From Nocardioides sp. QY071 (GTDB lineage Bacteria > Actinomycetota > Actinomycetes > Propionibacteriales > Nocardioidaceae): 64,000 nt of DNA. Both the position numbers and the translations under genes were made by a program. The notes beneath the pieces were generated by a model. That model was not told where the DNA came from, made no database searches, and saw nothing but the letters and a program-made list of their open reading frames with translations. Where the stretch lies: contig NZ_CP124681.1 of NCBI RefSeq assembly GCF_029961765.1, forward strand, positions 4,526,001-4,590,000, in the 5' to 3' direction. Below, one piece after another: positions 50,323-58,843 of the stretch (position 1 is the stretch's first letter; every line of letters starts with the position of its first letter).

Positions 50323-51333
50323 GTGCTCCTCGACCTGCAGCTCGACGCCCCTCCCGACCGGGTGCGGTCCCGCGCCCGCGAGCTGGTGGACGCCGGCGCC
50401 GCCGGCCTGTTCACGTTCGAGGGGCCGCACGACGTCTTCCTCCCCCTCGCCGCGGTGGCCGGGCAGGTCGACGCCGACCTGATGACCAACGTCGCGATCG
50501 CGATGCCGCGCTCCCCGATGCACCTGGCGCACACCGCGTGGGACCTGCAGCTGATGTCGGGAGGCCGCTTCCGGCTCGGCCTGGGCTCACAGATCCAGCC
50601 CCACATCGAGAAGAGGTACGGCGCCCGCTGGTCGCCGCCCGCCGCGCGGATGCGCGAGATCGTCGGTGCGGTCAAGGCGATCCTGCACTCCTGGCAGAGC
50701 GGAGAGCGGCTCGACTTCCGCGGCGAGCACACCACCCACACGCTGATGCCGCCGACCTTCGTCCCCGGCCCGAACCCCTACGGTCCCCCACCGGTCCTCC
50801 TCGGCGCCCTCGGCCCGCTGATGACCCGCACCGCCGCCGAGGTCGCCGACGGCCTGCTGGTCATGCCCTTCCACAGCCACCGCCACTTCCGCGAGTGCAC
50901 CCTGCCTGCCGTCGCCGCCGGCCTCTCGCTCGCCGGCCGGTCCGCCACGGACCTCGCCGTGCACCCCCAGGCCATCGTGGCGATGGGCCGCACGGAGGCC
51001 GAGGTGATGGCCGCACGGGCGGGCGTGCGGTCCCTGCTCGCGTTCTACGGCTCCACGCCGGCGTACCGCCCCGTCCTCGAGGTCGAAGGATGGGGCGACC
51101 TCCAACCCGAGCTCAACCGCCTCTCCAAGACCGGCGACGTGGCCACCATGACCGCGCTCGTCGACGACACCATGCTCGCCACCCTCGCCGTCGCCGGCAC
51201 ACCGGAGGAGTGCGCCGTCGAGCTCCACCGCCGCTTCGGCGACGTCCCCGGCGTCGAGCGCGTGTGCTGCTACTTCCCGGGCTACGACCCGCCGGTCGAC
51301 CAGGTCGCCGCGCTGGCCGGGTCGCTGGGTTGA
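50323..51333 (+). CDS. LLM-class F420-dependent oxidoreductase
   Basis: This 336-residue TIM-barrel protein belongs to the luciferase-like monooxygenase superfamily, F420-using subgroup common in actinobacteria. Features are LDLQLDAPPDRVRSRARELV at the start, TNVAIAMPRSPMHLAHTAWD, LQLMSGGRFRLGLGSQIQPH and YGARWSPPAARMREIVGAVK. GTG 50323 is one base after the previous stop. The role may be oxidation of an intermediate made by the ligase, but no specific pathway can be named. Confidence 0.85.
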   Translation: MLLDLQLDAPPDRVRSRARELVDAGAAGLFTFEGPHDVFLPLAAVAGQVDADLMTNVAIAMPRSPMHLAHTAWDLQLMSGGRFRLGLGSQIQPHIEKRYGARWSPPAARMREIVGAVKAILHSWQSGERLDFRGEHTTHTLMPPTFVPGPNPYGPPPVLLGALGPLMTRTAAEVADGLLVMPFHSHRHFRECTLPAVAAGLSLAGRSATDLAVHPQAIVAMGRTEAEVMAARAGVRSLLAFYGSTPAYRPVLEVEGWGDLQPELNRLSKTGDVATMTALVDDTMLATLAVAGTPEECAVELHRRFGDVPGVERVCCYFPGYDPPVDQVAALAGSLG

Positions 51334-51335
51334 CG

Positions 51336-51394
51336 GCACCCCCTACGAATTGGTCGCCATCAGGGCGAATTCGCGACCAGAACGTAGGGGGCGC
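51336..51394. repeat. Palindromic repeat, GCACCCC family, copy B
   Basis: Left half GGCACCCCCTACGAATTGGTCGC; the right half, read as complement, is GCGCCCCCTACGTTCTGGTCGC. It fills the whole gap between two convergent genes (stop at 51333 and stop at 51398), where it could also act as a bidirectional terminator. Confidence 0.8.
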
Positions 51395-51397
51395 AGT

Positions 51398-52441
51398 TCA
51401 GCCGAGGCGCCGAGCAGACAAGCGCCGCCGATCCGCCTCCGTCAACGCTCGGCGTGCTGACACCGTCGAGGTGTCGATCCAGCCGTCAGGGAGGTCGATG
51501 GTCCAGTCCCGGCGCCGCGGCCGCTCCGCCACCCGTCGGTACGCCGACGCGAGTCGCCGCTCGAAGGAGCTCGTGTCCCGCAGGTCGTCCGACACCATGG
51601 TCACCACCTCGAGGTCGAGGTCGCGGTAGCAGGCGTCTCGGTCGACGTCGCGACGCTGGACCCTCAACCGGCTGTGGACCACTCCGTCGTACTCCCCGGC
51701 AACACCCGCGATCGGGTCGAACAGGTCGGGCGTCACCACGTGGTTGCCAGCGAGGTCGAAGATCGGCCGGTTGCACAACGGCCGCCGGAATCCGCGCCCC
51801 ACCCAGAGCAGCAACATGGTCGCCTCGAGGGGCGACCACAGATTCTCGTCGGACAAGGCGATCGCGTCGGCGAAGCGTGCTGTGAACTGCCGACTGCCGA
51901 GCAGGCATCGGTAGGAGAGCAGCTCATCGAGACTCACCATGTCGGAGCGGCAGGCCATCGAGACGATCTGCACGGCCTGTTCCAGGCTGCCGGCTCGGCA
52001 CACGTCGTCGAACACCGAGCGTTCCGGCCGGGTGACGGGCAGCCCGTCGACCGCGACGACGTCGTTCTCGAGGAGCCAGCCGAAGCGCAGCTCGACTCCC
52101 GCCCGCGAGCGCAGCGGCTTGCGGTCGCCCACGGCGATCGGGACCGGACGGGGTTGCATCCGGGAGTCGTACCCGTCGAAGTACTCGGCTCCGCGCCACC
52201 GCAGGCCGGCCCATCCGGTCACGGCTGCCCGGTCCGGCGCCCCCGCGATCGCTTCGACGATCCGCTGGTCGACCAGTGTCGGGTCGACCTCGATCGGCAC
52301 GAAGCGGTTCGTCGACGCCGCACGCCATCGGGGCCCGCGCGCCTGACCGCGGGTCGGGCCGGCCAGGCCCGACGGGTCGACCGGCACCGGCGCCACCAGT
52401 CCCGGCCGGGTGAGGAGGAGATCCATCGGGCGAGGATGCAC
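51398..52441 (-). CDS. DUF559/AbiEi-like protein with PD-(D/E)XK-type C-terminal half
   Basis: This 347-residue protein has an N-terminal part resembling AbiEi/DUF-type regulators (VTGWAGLRWRGAEYFDGYDS, then LRSRAGVELRFGWLLENDVV) and a C-terminal nuclease-like half with VTPDLFDPIAGVAGEYDGVV and CYRDLDLEVVTMVSDDL, matching the D...ExD layout of PD-(D/E)XK/Vsr-like folds. Such genes are frequent and multi-copy in Nocardioides; function is unknown. GTG 52441 or ATG 52426 could be the start. The upstream repeat C separates it from the enoyl-CoA hydratase. No toxin partner gene is adjacent. Confidence 0.6.
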   Translation of the reverse strand: MHPRPMDLLLTRPGLVAPVPVDPSGLAGPTRGQARGPRWRAASTNRFVPIEVDPTLVDQRIVEAIAGAPDRAAVTGWAGLRWRGAEYFDGYDSRMQPRPVPIAVGDRKPLRSRAGVELRFGWLLENDVVAVDGLPVTRPERSVFDDVCRAGSLEQAVQIVSMACRSDMVSLDELLSYRCLLGSRQFTARFADAIALSDENLWSPLEATMLLLWVGRGFRRPLCNRPIFDLAGNHVVTPDLFDPIAGVAGEYDGVVHSRLRVQRRDVDRDACYRDLDLEVVTMVSDDLRDTSSFERRLASAYRRVAERPRRRDWTIDLPDGWIDTSTVSARRALTEADRRRLSARRLG

Positions 52442-52492
52442 CGTCCTGCGTGCAGGCGCCGGGCTCTCTCCACAGGCTCCTCACACCGTCGC

Positions 52493-52554
52493 CGCGCCCC
52501 CTACGAATTGGTTGCGATTTGCCCAGAATCACGACCAATTCGTACGGGGTGCGG
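52493..52554. repeat. Palindromic repeat, GCACCCC family, copy C
   Basis: Left half GCGCCCCCTACGAATTGGTTGCG and right half, as complement, CCGCACCCCGTACGAATTGGTCG match at nearly every position. It lies between the start of the DUF559-like gene and the stop of the enoyl-CoA hydratase gene. Confidence 0.8.
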
Positions 52555-52562
52555 TCCAGACC

Positions 52563-53339
52563 TCAGCCGCGGAACGCCGGCTTCTCCTTCGCCAGGAACG
52601 CCCGGACCCCCTCGGCGAAGTCCGGCCCGCCGTAGACCTCGCGCAGCAGCGGCTCCTCGTCCGCCGGCGCGGTCTCGGTGATCGAGGCACGGCGGCGCAG
52701 CTGCTGCTTGGTGACCCGCAGGGTCACGGGCGAGGCCTGGAGGATCCCGTCGACCAGCGCAGCCACCTCGGCATCCAGCTCATCGCGGTCGGCGACCTCC
52801 GCGAGGATCGCGCCGGCGGCGTACGCGCGGTCGGCGGTGACCAGACGCGAGGCGAGCAGCATCTCGCGGGTCAGGGACTCGCCGAAGACCTCGGCACAGC
52901 GGTAGAGGACCGGCGAGGACAGGGCATTGCCGAGGGTCCGCGCGATCGGGTAGCCGAAGCGGGAGGCCGAGGTGGCGACCCGCAGGTCGCAGTTCGTGGC
53001 GACGGCGAGCCCGCCACCGACGCAGACGCCGTCGATGGCGGCGACGGTGACCTGCGGGAGCGCGAACAGGCCGTCGAGCATCTCGCGGATCCAGGTCTCG
53101 TACTCGACCGCGTCGGCCTCGAGGAAGTCGGAGATCTCGTTGCCGGCGGCGAACGCCTTGCCGCCCGCGCCCCGCAGTACGACGATCCGCACCGACCGGT
53201 CCTCGGCCAGCTCGAGCCACAGCTCGCGCATCGCGCCGTACATCGCCTTGGTGAAGGCGTTGCGCCGCTCGGGGCGGTCGAAGGTCACCTCGACCACGCC
53301 AGGACGGTCACGCTCGATCAGGATGTCGTGTGCAGTCAC
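52563..53339 (-). CDS. Enoyl-CoA hydratase/isomerase family protein
   Basis: This 258-residue crotonase-fold protein has the oxyanion-hole segments GAGGKAFAAGNEISDF and AIDGVCVGGGLAVATNCDLR. The usual catalytic Glu pair is partly altered, so hydratase, isomerase or hydrolase activity is open. GTG 53339 overlaps the VanZ stop by four bases (GTGA). It may work in fatty-acid oxidation together with the nearby acyl-CoA synthetase, though it is on the other strand. Confidence 0.85.
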   Translation of the reverse strand: MTAHDILIERDRPGVVEVTFDRPERRNAFTKAMYGAMRELWLELAEDRSVRIVVLRGAGGKAFAAGNEISDFLEADAVEYETWIREMLDGLFALPQVTVAAIDGVCVGGGLAVATNCDLRVATSASRFGYPIARTLGNALSSPVLYRCAEVFGESLTREMLLASRLVTADRAYAAGAILAEVADRDELDAEVAALVDGILQASPVTLRVTKQQLRRRASITETAPADEEPLLREVYGGPDFAEGVRAFLAKEKPAFRG

Positions 53340-53716
53340 GATCGGGAGGGTACGGCGACCAGCAGCGCGTCCCGCAGCCGCGTCCGGCTGGTGAGGAGCC
53401 CGAGCCCGACGCCGATCGTGTTGGCGACGGCGTCGCGCCAGTCCATCATCCGGTCGGTGGTGAGCGTGCCCTGCGCGACCTCGAGCCCGATGCCGAGCAG
53501 CACCAACGCCGCGGCCGCGGCGAGCAGCGGCCGGCCGGGGCAGAACAGCTGCACCGCGGTCAGGGACAGCAGCCCGTAGACCACGAGGTGCTGCCACTTG
53601 TCGCTGGCCGGCACGTCCGGCGCCGGCGGCGGCGAGCCCAGCGAGAGGACGATCACCGCGAGCACCAGCAGCAGCCAGATCCCCAGCCACAGCAAGGGCA
53701 GGCGCAGCGCCTTCAC
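53336..53716 (-). CDS. VanZ-like membrane protein
   Basis: This 126-residue protein has four hydrophobic segments and the VanZ-like pattern DKWQHLVVYGLLSLTAVQLF and TTDRMMDWRDAVANTIGVGL. VanZ proteins raise teicoplanin resistance in some Gram-positive bacteria, but most family members have unknown functions. The start overlaps the rhomboid gene (ATGA), and the stop overlaps the enoyl-CoA hydratase start. Confidence 0.8.
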   Translation of the reverse strand: MKALRLPLLWLGIWLLLVLAVIVLSLGSPPPAPDVPASDKWQHLVVYGLLSLTAVQLFCPGRPLLAAAAALVLLGIGLEVAQGTLTTDRMMDWRDAVANTIGVGLGLLTSRTRLRDALLVAVPSRS

Positions 53717-54282
53717 GCCGACCGCTCACGTACGACGAAGGCCGCCACCACGCCCGCCACCGCACCGAACAGGTGCCCCTGCCAGGACACGCCGGGTGTG
53801 CCGGGCAGCACGCCCCACAGCACGCCGCCGTACACGACCAGCACGCCGAGCCCGACCACGATCTCGAGCGGCTCGCGGTCCACGAAGCCCTGCACGACCA
53901 GGTACGTCAGCCACCCGAAGATCAGTCCCGACGCACCGAGGTGCACCGAGCTGCTGCCCGCGACCAGCCACACCGCGAGGCCGCCGAGCAGCCAGATGAT
54001 CGCGGTGGCGGCGAGCCCGCGGCCGATGCCGGTGGCGAGCGTGAGGAAGCCGAGCACCAGCGCAGGCACGGTGTTCGCACTGAGGTGCCCCCATCCGCCG
54101 TGCAGCAGCGGCGCCGCGAGGATCCCGAGCAGGCCCTCGCCCGACCGCGGGCGGATCCCCCAGCCGTCGAGGCGGTGCGAGGCCGCGACGTCGACGACCT
54201 CGATCCCCCACAGGAGTACGACGAAGCCGGCCGCCCCGATCGCGGCGAGCTGCCAACCGGGCCGGGCCCGGAGGTCGCTCAC
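53713..54282 (-). CDS. Rhomboid-family intramembrane serine protease
   Basis: This 189-residue membrane protein has six hydrophobic segments. The catalytic dyad is visible: Ser118 in HLGASGLIFGW and His170 in SWQGHLFGAVAG. The HGGWGHLSANT loop supplies the conserved His/Asn of the oxyanion hole. GTG 54282 overlaps the previous gene by GTGA. Substrates are unknown. Confidence 0.88.
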   Translation of the reverse strand: MSDLRARPGWQLAAIGAAGFVVLLWGIEVVDVAASHRLDGWGIRPRSGEGLLGILAAPLLHGGWGHLSANTVPALVLGFLTLATGIGRGLAATAIIWLLGGLAVWLVAGSSSVHLGASGLIFGWLTYLVVQGFVDREPLEIVVGLGVLVVYGGVLWGVLPGTPGVSWQGHLFGAVAGVVAAFVVRERSA

Positions 54283-54740
54283 GCGACGTCCCAGGTCGCG
54301 ACCCAGTACTGCACCCCGAACGGCGCGTCGTCGTAGGTCACCTCGGCCTCGGCCAACGGCGGCAACCCGGCCAGGCAGGCGGTGTCGGCCCACAGGTCGT
54401 CGGCCAGGGCGGCGTCGATGCCGTCGAAGGACTCCCGCAGCGAGGCGTCGAAGGCCTCTGCCCGTTCGTCGAAGTGCCCGGGCGCCCTCTCGGTGCGCTT
54501 GGCCGAGCCGTTGCCGACCACCAGGACACCGGTCTCCTCCTCGGCGACCACCTCGGAACCGACGGCGGCCGCCAGTGCCTGCGCGACACGCGCACCGGTG
54601 GGCCCCGACGCGACCACCCGGACCCGAGGCCCCAGCGCAGCCACCGCACCCAGGCAGGCCGCGCGCAACCCGGCGACGGGATCCTCCAGCGACGCGTACG
54701 ACGGCAGCAGGGCCGGGACGCCCGGTACGAGCGCGATCAC
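54279..54740 (-). CDS. Conserved hypothetical protein between rhomboid and folP2
   Basis: This 153-residue protein is translationally coupled to both neighbours by GTGA overlaps. It starts IALVPGVPALLPSYASLEDP and contains TGVLVVGNGSAKRTERAPGH and VQYWVATWDVA. The alternation of strands with VPG and GNGSA turns recalls the class III extradiol dioxygenase (LigB-like) fold, but no metal site can be confirmed. Its function is unknown; a link with folate or lipid metabolism would rest on position only. Confidence 0.6.
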   Translation of the reverse strand: MIALVPGVPALLPSYASLEDPVAGLRAACLGAVAALGPRVRVVASGPTGARVAQALAAAVGSEVVAEEETGVLVVGNGSAKRTERAPGHFDERAEAFDASLRESFDGIDAALADDLWADTACLAGLPPLAEAEVTYDDAPFGVQYWVATWDVA

Positions 54741-55594
54741 TGCAGGCCCCTGATCGCGCGCAGCGGCGGTCGTCGCCCGGCGATCGACCACACCATGTCG
54801 ACGGTCTGCCGGGTCTCGACGACCTGGTGGACCCGATAGATCCGGGCGCCGGCGAGCGCGCAGACCGAGGTGGCGGCCAGCGTGCCGAGCAGCCGCTCGC
54901 CCACCTCGAGGCCGAGGGTCTCGCCGACGAAGTCCTTGTTGGACAGCGACACCAGCACCGGCCAACCGGTCGCGACCATCTCCCCCAGCCGGCGGGTGAC
55001 CTCGAGGGAGTGGAAGGTGTTCTTGCCGAAGTCGTGGGCCGGGTCGATCACGATCGACTCGCGGGCCACGCCGGCCTCCAGCGCCCGTGTGGCATACGCG
55101 ACGGTGTCGGCGATCGCGGCGGCGACCACGTCGTCGTACTCGATCCGGTAGGGGCGGGTCCGCGGCGTCACACCGCCGGTGTGGGTGCAGACGATCGCGG
55201 CGTCGTACTCCGCCGCGACGTCGACCAGCTCGGGGTCCGCGCCGCCCCACGCGTCGTTGAGGACGTCGGCGCCGGCCGCGCACACCGCCGCGCCGACCTC
55301 CGCGCGCCAGGTGTCGACCGAGATGACCAGGTCCGGGTAGGTCGAGCGCACCCGGGCGACGAAGTCGACGACCCGGTCCTTCTCCTCGGCCGCGGAGATC
55401 TCGACGCCGGGCGCGGCCTTGATGCCGCCGATGTCGACGATCTCCGCGCCCTGGGCGACCACCTCGGCGACCCGCGCGAACGCGGCGTCCTCGGCCCAGG
55501 TCGCGCCCTTGTCGAAGAACGAGTCCGGAGTCCGGTTGACGATCGCCATCATCAGCGCCTCGTCGTCTCCGAACCCGTGCCGTCCGAGCTTCAT
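54737..55594 (-). CDS. folP2: Dihydropteroate synthase-like protein FolP2
   Basis: This 285-residue TIM-barrel protein has the DHPS motifs MMAIVNRTPDSFFDKGATW, AEIVDIGGIKAAPGVEISA, SVDTWRAEVGAAVCAAGADV with NDAWGG, and SIVIDPAHDFGKNTFHSL. The usual RPG of the second motif is replaced (IGGIKAAPG). Adjacency to gpgS matches Mycobacterium tuberculosis Rv1207-Rv1208, where FolP2 is not a conventional DHPS. The same specialised role is likely here. ATG 55594 overlaps the gpgS stop (TGATG); a GTG at 55597 is an alternative. Confidence 0.85.
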   Translation of the reverse strand: MKLGRHGFGDDEALMMAIVNRTPDSFFDKGATWAEDAAFARVAEVVAQGAEIVDIGGIKAAPGVEISAAEEKDRVVDFVARVRSTYPDLVISVDTWRAEVGAAVCAAGADVLNDAWGGADPELVDVAAEYDAAIVCTHTGGVTPRTRPYRIEYDDVVAAAIADTVAYATRALEAGVARESIVIDPAHDFGKNTFHSLEVTRRLGEMVATGWPVLVSLSNKDFVGETLGLEVGERLLGTLAATSVCALAGARIYRVHQVVETRQTVDMVWSIAGRRPPLRAIRGLQ

Positions 55595-56541
55595 CACAGG
55601 TACGCCTCCGCCGCCGGTCGCTCGAGGGTCGGTACGACGCGCTCCACCGGCTCGAGCCCGCGCAGGTACTGTCGCAGCACCGCCTCCTGATGCGCCGCAC
55701 CCCCTACGTTCTGGTCGTCAACTGCGGCATTTGCCGACCAATTCGCATGGGGTGCCGTCACACCCGCACGAGACAGGGCAGCGGCGAGGATCTGGGTGGC
55801 CATGCCGCCGAGGTCGCGCAGCGCCTGGTGCCGGTGTGCGCGTACGCCGAGGTCGACCTGCGCGATCGCCGAGGGACCGGCGGCCCGCACGGTGTCGACG
55901 AGCGCGGCCAGCTCGACCGCGTAGCCCGTCGGGACGGAGAGCCCGGCGAACCAGGAACGTCGTACGGCCCACTCGCCCGCCAGCGGCTGCACGAGCCCAC
56001 CGAGCGCGGGGAACAGCAGCGCGATCAGCGGCCGCGCGACCAGCTCGGTGACCCGCCCGCCCTCGAGCGGGCCGTCGGCGCCGGGCCGGTCGTAGAAGCC
56101 CTTGACCAGCTGCACCTCGGGGTCGTGCAGCAGCGGGCCGAGGAGGCCGGGCACGAAGTGGGTGTCCCAGTCGTGCAGGTCGGCGTCCATGAAGACCACG
56201 AGGTCGCCCGACGTCACGAACAGCGACTTCCACATCGCCTCGCCCTTGCCGGGGTGGGTGCCGAGGTCGGGGCGGATCTCGGCCGAGCGGTGCACCCGCG
56301 CACCGGCGGACTCGGCGACGGCGTAGGTGTCGTCGACGGAGTCGCTGTCGATCACGACCACCTCGTCGACGAGGGAGACGGTGTCCATCAGGGCCGCCCG
56401 GACCCGGGACACGACGGCGCCCACCGTGGCGGCCTCGTTGCGGGCGGGCACGACGAGGCTGACCCGCTGACCTGTCGTCGCCTTCTGCCCCAGCAGCCCC
56501 TCGAGGGCCCAGTCGTCCCAGTGGCCCGCCCGGATGCCCAT
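55594..56541 (-). CDS. gpgS: Glucosyl-3-phosphoglycerate synthase with an in-frame repeat insertion
   Basis: This 315-residue GT81/GT2-type enzyme transfers glucose from a nucleotide sugar to 3-phosphoglycerate, the first step toward methylglucose lipopolysaccharide and glucosylglycerate. Motifs are VSLVVPARNEAATVGAVVSR, the metal-binding VFMDADLHDWDTHF, and GKGEAMWKSL. Residues about 263-283 (TAPHANWSANAAVDDQNVGG) are encoded by repeat copy D, 63 bases long, so the frame is kept. The insertion falls just after the RAHRHQALRDLGGMATQILA region, near the C-terminal end. ATG 56541 lies 7 bases after TAGGTT (leaderless pattern). Confidence 0.88.
   Translation of the reverse strand: MGIRAGHWDDWALEGLLGQKATTGQRVSLVVPARNEAATVGAVVSRVRAALMDTVSLVDEVVVIDSDSVDDTYAVAESAGARVHRSAEIRPDLGTHPGKGEAMWKSLFVTSGDLVVFMDADLHDWDTHFVPGLLGPLLHDPEVQLVKGFYDRPGADGPLEGGRVTELVARPLIALLFPALGGLVQPLAGEWAVRRSWFAGLSVPTGYAVELAALVDTVRAAGPSAIAQVDLGVRAHRHQALRDLGGMATQILAAALSRAGVTAPHANWSANAAVDDQNVGGAAHQEAVLRQYLRGLEPVERVVPTLERPAAEAYL
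55695..55757. repeat. Palindromic repeat, GCACCCC family, copy D, inside gpgS
   Basis: Left half CCGCACCCCCTACGTTCTGGTCG and right half, as complement, CGGCACCCCATGCGAATTGGTCG. The element is 63 bases, a multiple of three, and is read through in the gpgS frame without a stop codon. Confidence 0.8.
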
Positions 56542-56658
56542 GCCGGCCAACCTACCCCGCTCTTTCGAGGGCCCGATCGCCTCCCCAAGCCCTGAGCCCG
56601 GTGTTACTGTCGAGGGGTCTCGGGAAATGTGGGTGCTCCCTCCCCCCTGGAGTTGGTC

Positions 56659-56847
56659 ATGTCGTTTCGCCGTTTCCGACGCAAGGTGCGCTGCGTGCTC
56701 AAGCACGGGCCGCGCGGCTGCCCGCACATCGAGCGGCACACCCGCCGCCCGAGGCGCCGCGTCCCCACGCCGTCGACCGAGGGCCCGGCCCGGATGCCCG
56801 CGCCACCCCTCGCCGCGCCCCAGCTCGGGAGGCACGCCCGCGACTGA
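56659..56847 (+). CDS. Small Arg-rich protein, unknown
   Basis: This 62-residue protein is very basic and Pro-rich, with two Cys (RCVLKHG and RGCPHIE). GGAG lies 6 bases before the ATG at 56659. A TACTGT sequence (56603-56608) about 50 bases upstream could be a -10 element. It is divergent from gpgS and convergent with the amidase gene. Nothing is recognised; the coding call rests on the ribosome site and a compatible G/C-ending codon pattern. Confidence 0.4.
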   Translation: MSFRRFRRKVRCVLKHGPRGCPHIERHTRRPRRRVPTPSTEGPARMPAPPLAAPQLGRHARD

Positions 56848-56877
56848 TCCCGACCCCGCCGGATCCTCTCAGACCCC

Positions 56878-57723
56878 TCAGACCCCGAGGAACCCGCGGA
56901 CCGCCGTGACCACGGCCCGCGCGTAGCGCCGCCGTCCCGCGTCGCTCTCCATGACCGACGCGTCGCGGTCGTCGCGCATGTTGCCGAGCTCGACCATCAC
57001 CACCGGGACGTCGGAGTGGTTGAGGGTGCCGAGATCGGTGCGGACGTCGATGCCGTCCTCGCCGAGGTACGTCGACGGGGTGAACCCGGCACCGACGAGC
57101 GCGTCGCGCAGCGCCACCGCCAGCCGCTCGGAGGGGGCGACGACGTCGTCGGTCCATCCGGCCCGCTCGCCGGGCCGGATGACGTGGAACCCGTGCGCGG
57201 TCGAGGACCGGTTGCCGTCGGCATGCAGGCTGATCCGCACGTCCGCGGTCGGCCCCGGCTCCCCCGGGTTGCCGACCCGGCCCCGCTCGTCGATGCACGG
57301 TCCCCAGTCGTCGGCGGAGTTGTCGTCGCGGGTCAGCACCACCCGCGCGCCGAGGGCGCGCAGCCGGCGGCGTACCTCCACCGCCACCTGCCAGGTGAAG
57401 GTCGCCTCCGGGTACCCGTCGTCGGTCGAGGTCCCCGTCGTGTTGCACGCCTTGTCGAACCCGCCCGCGTCGACGCGGCGGTTGACCTGCGACGGGAAGC
57501 GGGCGTTGCCCAGCTGGTGACCCGGGTCGAGGACGACGACGTGCCCCGCGAGCGGCTGGACCGGTGCGGCCGGAGCCGTCGGGGGCGGGGCCGACGCGGT
57601 CGACGAAGCGGCCGGCGCGCTGGGCACCGGCGACGACGCGGCCGACGTACCTCCCGGGTCGTCCGCCGTGCATCCCGCCGCCAGGACGGCGACGGCGAGC
57701 AGGACGGCGGCGCGGGGGCTCAC
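56878..57723 (-). CDS. Lipoprotein N-acetylmuramoyl-L-alanine amidase (Amidase_3)
   Basis: This 281-residue cell-wall hydrolase cleaves the amide bond between muramic acid and peptide. An N-terminal lipobox is visible (AVAVLAAGCTADD; Cys18), so it is membrane-anchored on the outside. A Pro/Ala/Ser linker leads to the amidase domain with zinc ligands in VVLDPGHQLGN, ISLHADGNRSS and catalytic VVMVELGNMRDD. It resembles mycobacterial Rv3717/CwlM-type enzymes. GTG 57723 overlaps the galE stop by GTGA. Confidence 0.87.
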   Translation of the reverse strand: MSPRAAVLLAVAVLAAGCTADDPGGTSAASSPVPSAPAASSTASAPPPTAPAAPVQPLAGHVVVLDPGHQLGNARFPSQVNRRVDAGGFDKACNTTGTSTDDGYPEATFTWQVAVEVRRRLRALGARVVLTRDDNSADDWGPCIDERGRVGNPGEPGPTADVRISLHADGNRSSTAHGFHVIRPGERAGWTDDVVAPSERLAVALRDALVGAGFTPSTYLGEDGIDVRTDLGTLNHSDVPVVMVELGNMRDDRDASVMESDAGRRRYARAVVTAVRGFLGV

Positions 57724-58724
57724 GCGTACCCCAGCACGTCCTTCCGCTTCTCCCCCCACGCCAGCGCGGAGGCGATCGCCTCGTCGAGCGACAACTCGGT
57801 CCTCCAGCCCAGAAGCTCGAGGGCCTTGTCCGCGTTGGCGTACGCGCCGGCGGCGTCGCCCGGCCGGGCCGGCGCCTCGACCACGGGCACCGGCTTCCCG
57901 ACCACCCGCTCGACGGCCGCGAGCAGCTCGCGCACCGTCACGCCGTCGCCGGAGCCGAGGTTGATGTAGGTGGACGGCGCCCCCACCTTCTCCAGCACGG
58001 CGTCGAACTCCTCGATCGCCCGCACGTGCGCGCGAGCCAGGTCCCACACGTGGATGTAGTCGCGGATGCCGGTGCCGTCGCGGGTCGGGTGCTCGGTGCC
58101 GGTCAGCGTGAAGCTCTCGCGGTAGCCGAGCGCGGTCTGCGCCATCAGCGGCACCACGTGCGTCGCGTCGCGCAGGTGGTAGCCGGTCGTCAGGTCGGGG
58201 TCGGCGCCGATCGGGTTGAAGTAGCGCAGGATGATCGCCCGCAGGTCGGTGGCCTTCGCGAGGTCCTCGAGGACCTGCTCCATCATCCGCTTGGTGCGGG
58301 CGTACGGCGAGGTCGGTGCGACCGCGTCCTCCTCGGTCACCTCGAACCGCGGCGTGAGCGCGTACAGCGAGGCCGTCGAGGAGAAGAGGATCCGCGGCTT
58401 GCCCAGCGCGGTGAGCTCGTCGAACATCTCCAGCGACTTGGCGACGTTGTCGCGGTAGTACTCATAAGGCAGCTCGACCGACTCCGGTACGACGATCCGC
58501 GCCGCCATGTGCACGGTGGCGTCGAGGTCGGGGTGCTCGGCGACGATCCGGCGCAGCAGCGCCCGGTCGGCGACGTCGCCCTCGTAGAAGATCCGGTCCC
58601 CGACGTAGGCCCGCGGGCCGCTCAGCAGCGAGTCGAGGACCACCGGCGTGTGCCCGGCCTGCTCGAGCGCCTTCGCCGTGATCGATCCGAGGTAGCCGGC
58701 GCCGCCGGTCACGAGAACCTTCAT
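57720..58724 (-). CDS. galE: UDP-glucose 4-epimerase GalE
   Basis: This 334-residue SDR enzyme interconverts UDP-glucose and UDP-galactose for cell-surface polymers. It has the NAD-binding VLVTGGAGYLGSITAKALEQ, Ser/Tyr/Lys catalytic residues in LFSSTASLYALTP and SPYARTKRMMEQVLEDL, and the substrate loop RYFNPIGADPD. ATG 58724 lies 6 bases after TAGGGT on the minus strand, so a leaderless transcript is likely. Confidence 0.93.
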   Translation of the reverse strand: MKVLVTGGAGYLGSITAKALEQAGHTPVVLDSLLSGPRAYVGDRIFYEGDVADRALLRRIVAEHPDLDATVHMAARIVVPESVELPYEYYRDNVAKSLEMFDELTALGKPRILFSSTASLYALTPRFEVTEEDAVAPTSPYARTKRMMEQVLEDLAKATDLRAIILRYFNPIGADPDLTTGYHLRDATHVVPLMAQTALGYRESFTLTGTEHPTRDGTGIRDYIHVWDLARAHVRAIEEFDAVLEKVGAPSTYINLGSGDGVTVRELLAAVERVVGKPVPVVEAPARPGDAAGAYANADKALELLGWRTELSLDEAIASALAWGEKRKDVLGYA

Positions 58725-58843
58725 GCCCCGACCCTACTGAGGACCCTACTGAGGACCGGGACGACCGGGATCGGGCGATGCACGGCGCCGTTCGTGACCC
58801 GCCAGTAAAGTCCTCGTGTCCGCCGCTCCCCCAGGAGGTCTCC

